Shown piece after piece: positions 63,615-64,000 of a stretch of DNA of 64,000 nt. This stretch comes from Brevundimonas naejangsanensis (GTDB lineage: Bacteria > Pseudomonadota > Alphaproteobacteria > Caulobacterales > Caulobacteraceae), in the NCBI RefSeq assembly GCF_000635915.2, contig NZ_CP015614.1, forward strand, positions 665,501 to 729,500, in the 5' to 3' direction. The notes beneath the pieces were generated by a model, which was given only the letters and a program-made list of their open reading frames with translations, did not search any database and was not told the DNA's origin. Each line of letters begins with the position of its first letter. The first letter of the stretch is position 1. The position numbers were made by a program, and so were the translations under genes.

Positions 63615-64000
63615 TCAGGCGGCGTCGTCTCGTCCGATGGCGGCCGGATCGTAGTTCAGGATCGGCGCCAGCCAGCGCTCGGCGGTCTGCACGTCCCAGC
63701 CCTTGCGGGCGGCGTAGTCCTCGACCTGATCGCGGTCGATCTTGCCGACGCCGAAATAGTGGCTGCCCGGATGGCCGAAGTAGAGGCCGCTGACTGAGGC
63801 CGGGGGGGTCATGGCATAGGATTCTGTCAGGCTCATCCCGGCGTTGGCGCCTGCGTCCAGCAGACGGAACAGCGCAGCCTTTTCCGTGTGGTCGGGCTGG
63901 GCCGGATAGCCGGGGGCGGGGCGGATGCCCTGATACTTCTCCTCGATCAGGTCCTGCACCGAGGTCTGTTCGTCGGGAACGTAGCCCCACAGCTGGGTGC
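63615..64000 (-). CDS. metH: Cobalamin-dependent methionine synthase, C-terminal part (5' end outside window)
   Basis: The last 128 codons of a long gene entering from the right. [40 protein letters not shown] and [20 protein letters not shown] form the AdoMet-binding reactivation domain of MetH. The end is intact. B12 methionine synthase makes methionine from homocysteine. Confidence 0.9.
   Translation of the reverse strand, partial: TQLWGYVPDEQTSVQDLIEEKYQGIRPAPGYPAQPDHTEKAALFRLLDAGANAGMSLTESYAMTPPASVSGLYFGHPGSHYFGVGKIDRDQVEDYAARKGWDVQTAERWLAPILNYDPAAIGRDDAA

Overview
The window reads as a high-GC chromosome segment of a Caulobacterales-type alphaproteobacterium, most likely Brevundimonas or a close relative. 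The evidence is a split, circularly permuted tmRNA gene, an alphaproteobacterial SspB, an ALAS-type hemA, DUF4169, DUF2171 and RHH_4 small proteins, several TonB receptors, and GC-rich third codon positions in the housekeeping parts. Genus is inferred from gene content only.

Layout. (1) 1-1.4 kb: the end of a chaperone-usher fimbrial operon. (2) 1.7-23.8 kb: core chromosome. It holds a LuxR-type regulator, a uvrD-O-antigen ligase-parE chain with 4-base overlaps, small envelope proteins, fumC, rusA, sspB beside ssrA (tmRNA), miaA, a cysteine-free Mrp ATPase, thyA-mazG-folA, and two paralogous CsgG-like lipoprotein-type proteins with SH3 tails. (3) 23.9-24.26 kb: tRNA-Pro(CGG) and tRNA-Gln(TTG). 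(4) 24.2-57.05 kb: a composite genomic island. The 3' half of tRNA-Gln and about 47 bases beyond it are repeated directly at 56963-57053, and a wrecked tyrosine integrase lies just inside the left copy. Broken IS3 and LysR pieces lie inside the island. (5) 57.2-64 kb: a truncated second yggS, then a sulfide/persulfide detoxification locus (TSUP, SQR, DUF442, persulfide dioxygenase, divergent from peroxiredoxin and a BigR/SqrR-like ArsR), an M20 amidohydrolase and the 3' end of metH.

The island has three modules. Module A (25.2-28.4 kb) is a haemoglobin-type TonB receptor with a DUF6607 partner. Module B (28.9-39.0 kb, high GC) is a run in which eight of nine genes are PLP-related: two MocR/PdxR-type regulators, serine hydroxymethyltransferase, pyridoxal kinase, a DegT aminotransferase, YggS (PLP carrier), alanine racemase and 5-aminolevulinate synthase. 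Module C (39.2-56.4 kb, visibly lower GC) looks like a peptide or amino-acid-conjugate catabolism regulon: four DUF885 proteins, a DPP-IV-like S9 peptidase, a large TonB receptor, an aminotransferase, DUF3830, a BASS transporter, a MarR regulator and a DAO-type flavoenzyme. Five copies of one 24-bp imperfect palindrome sit in front of its transcription units, which suggests a single self-contained regulon probably controlled by the MarR protein.

The most novel candidates are the PLP-gene module, the module C regulon with its shared operator, and the loss of the catalytic His-Glu pair in two of its four DUF885 proteins.
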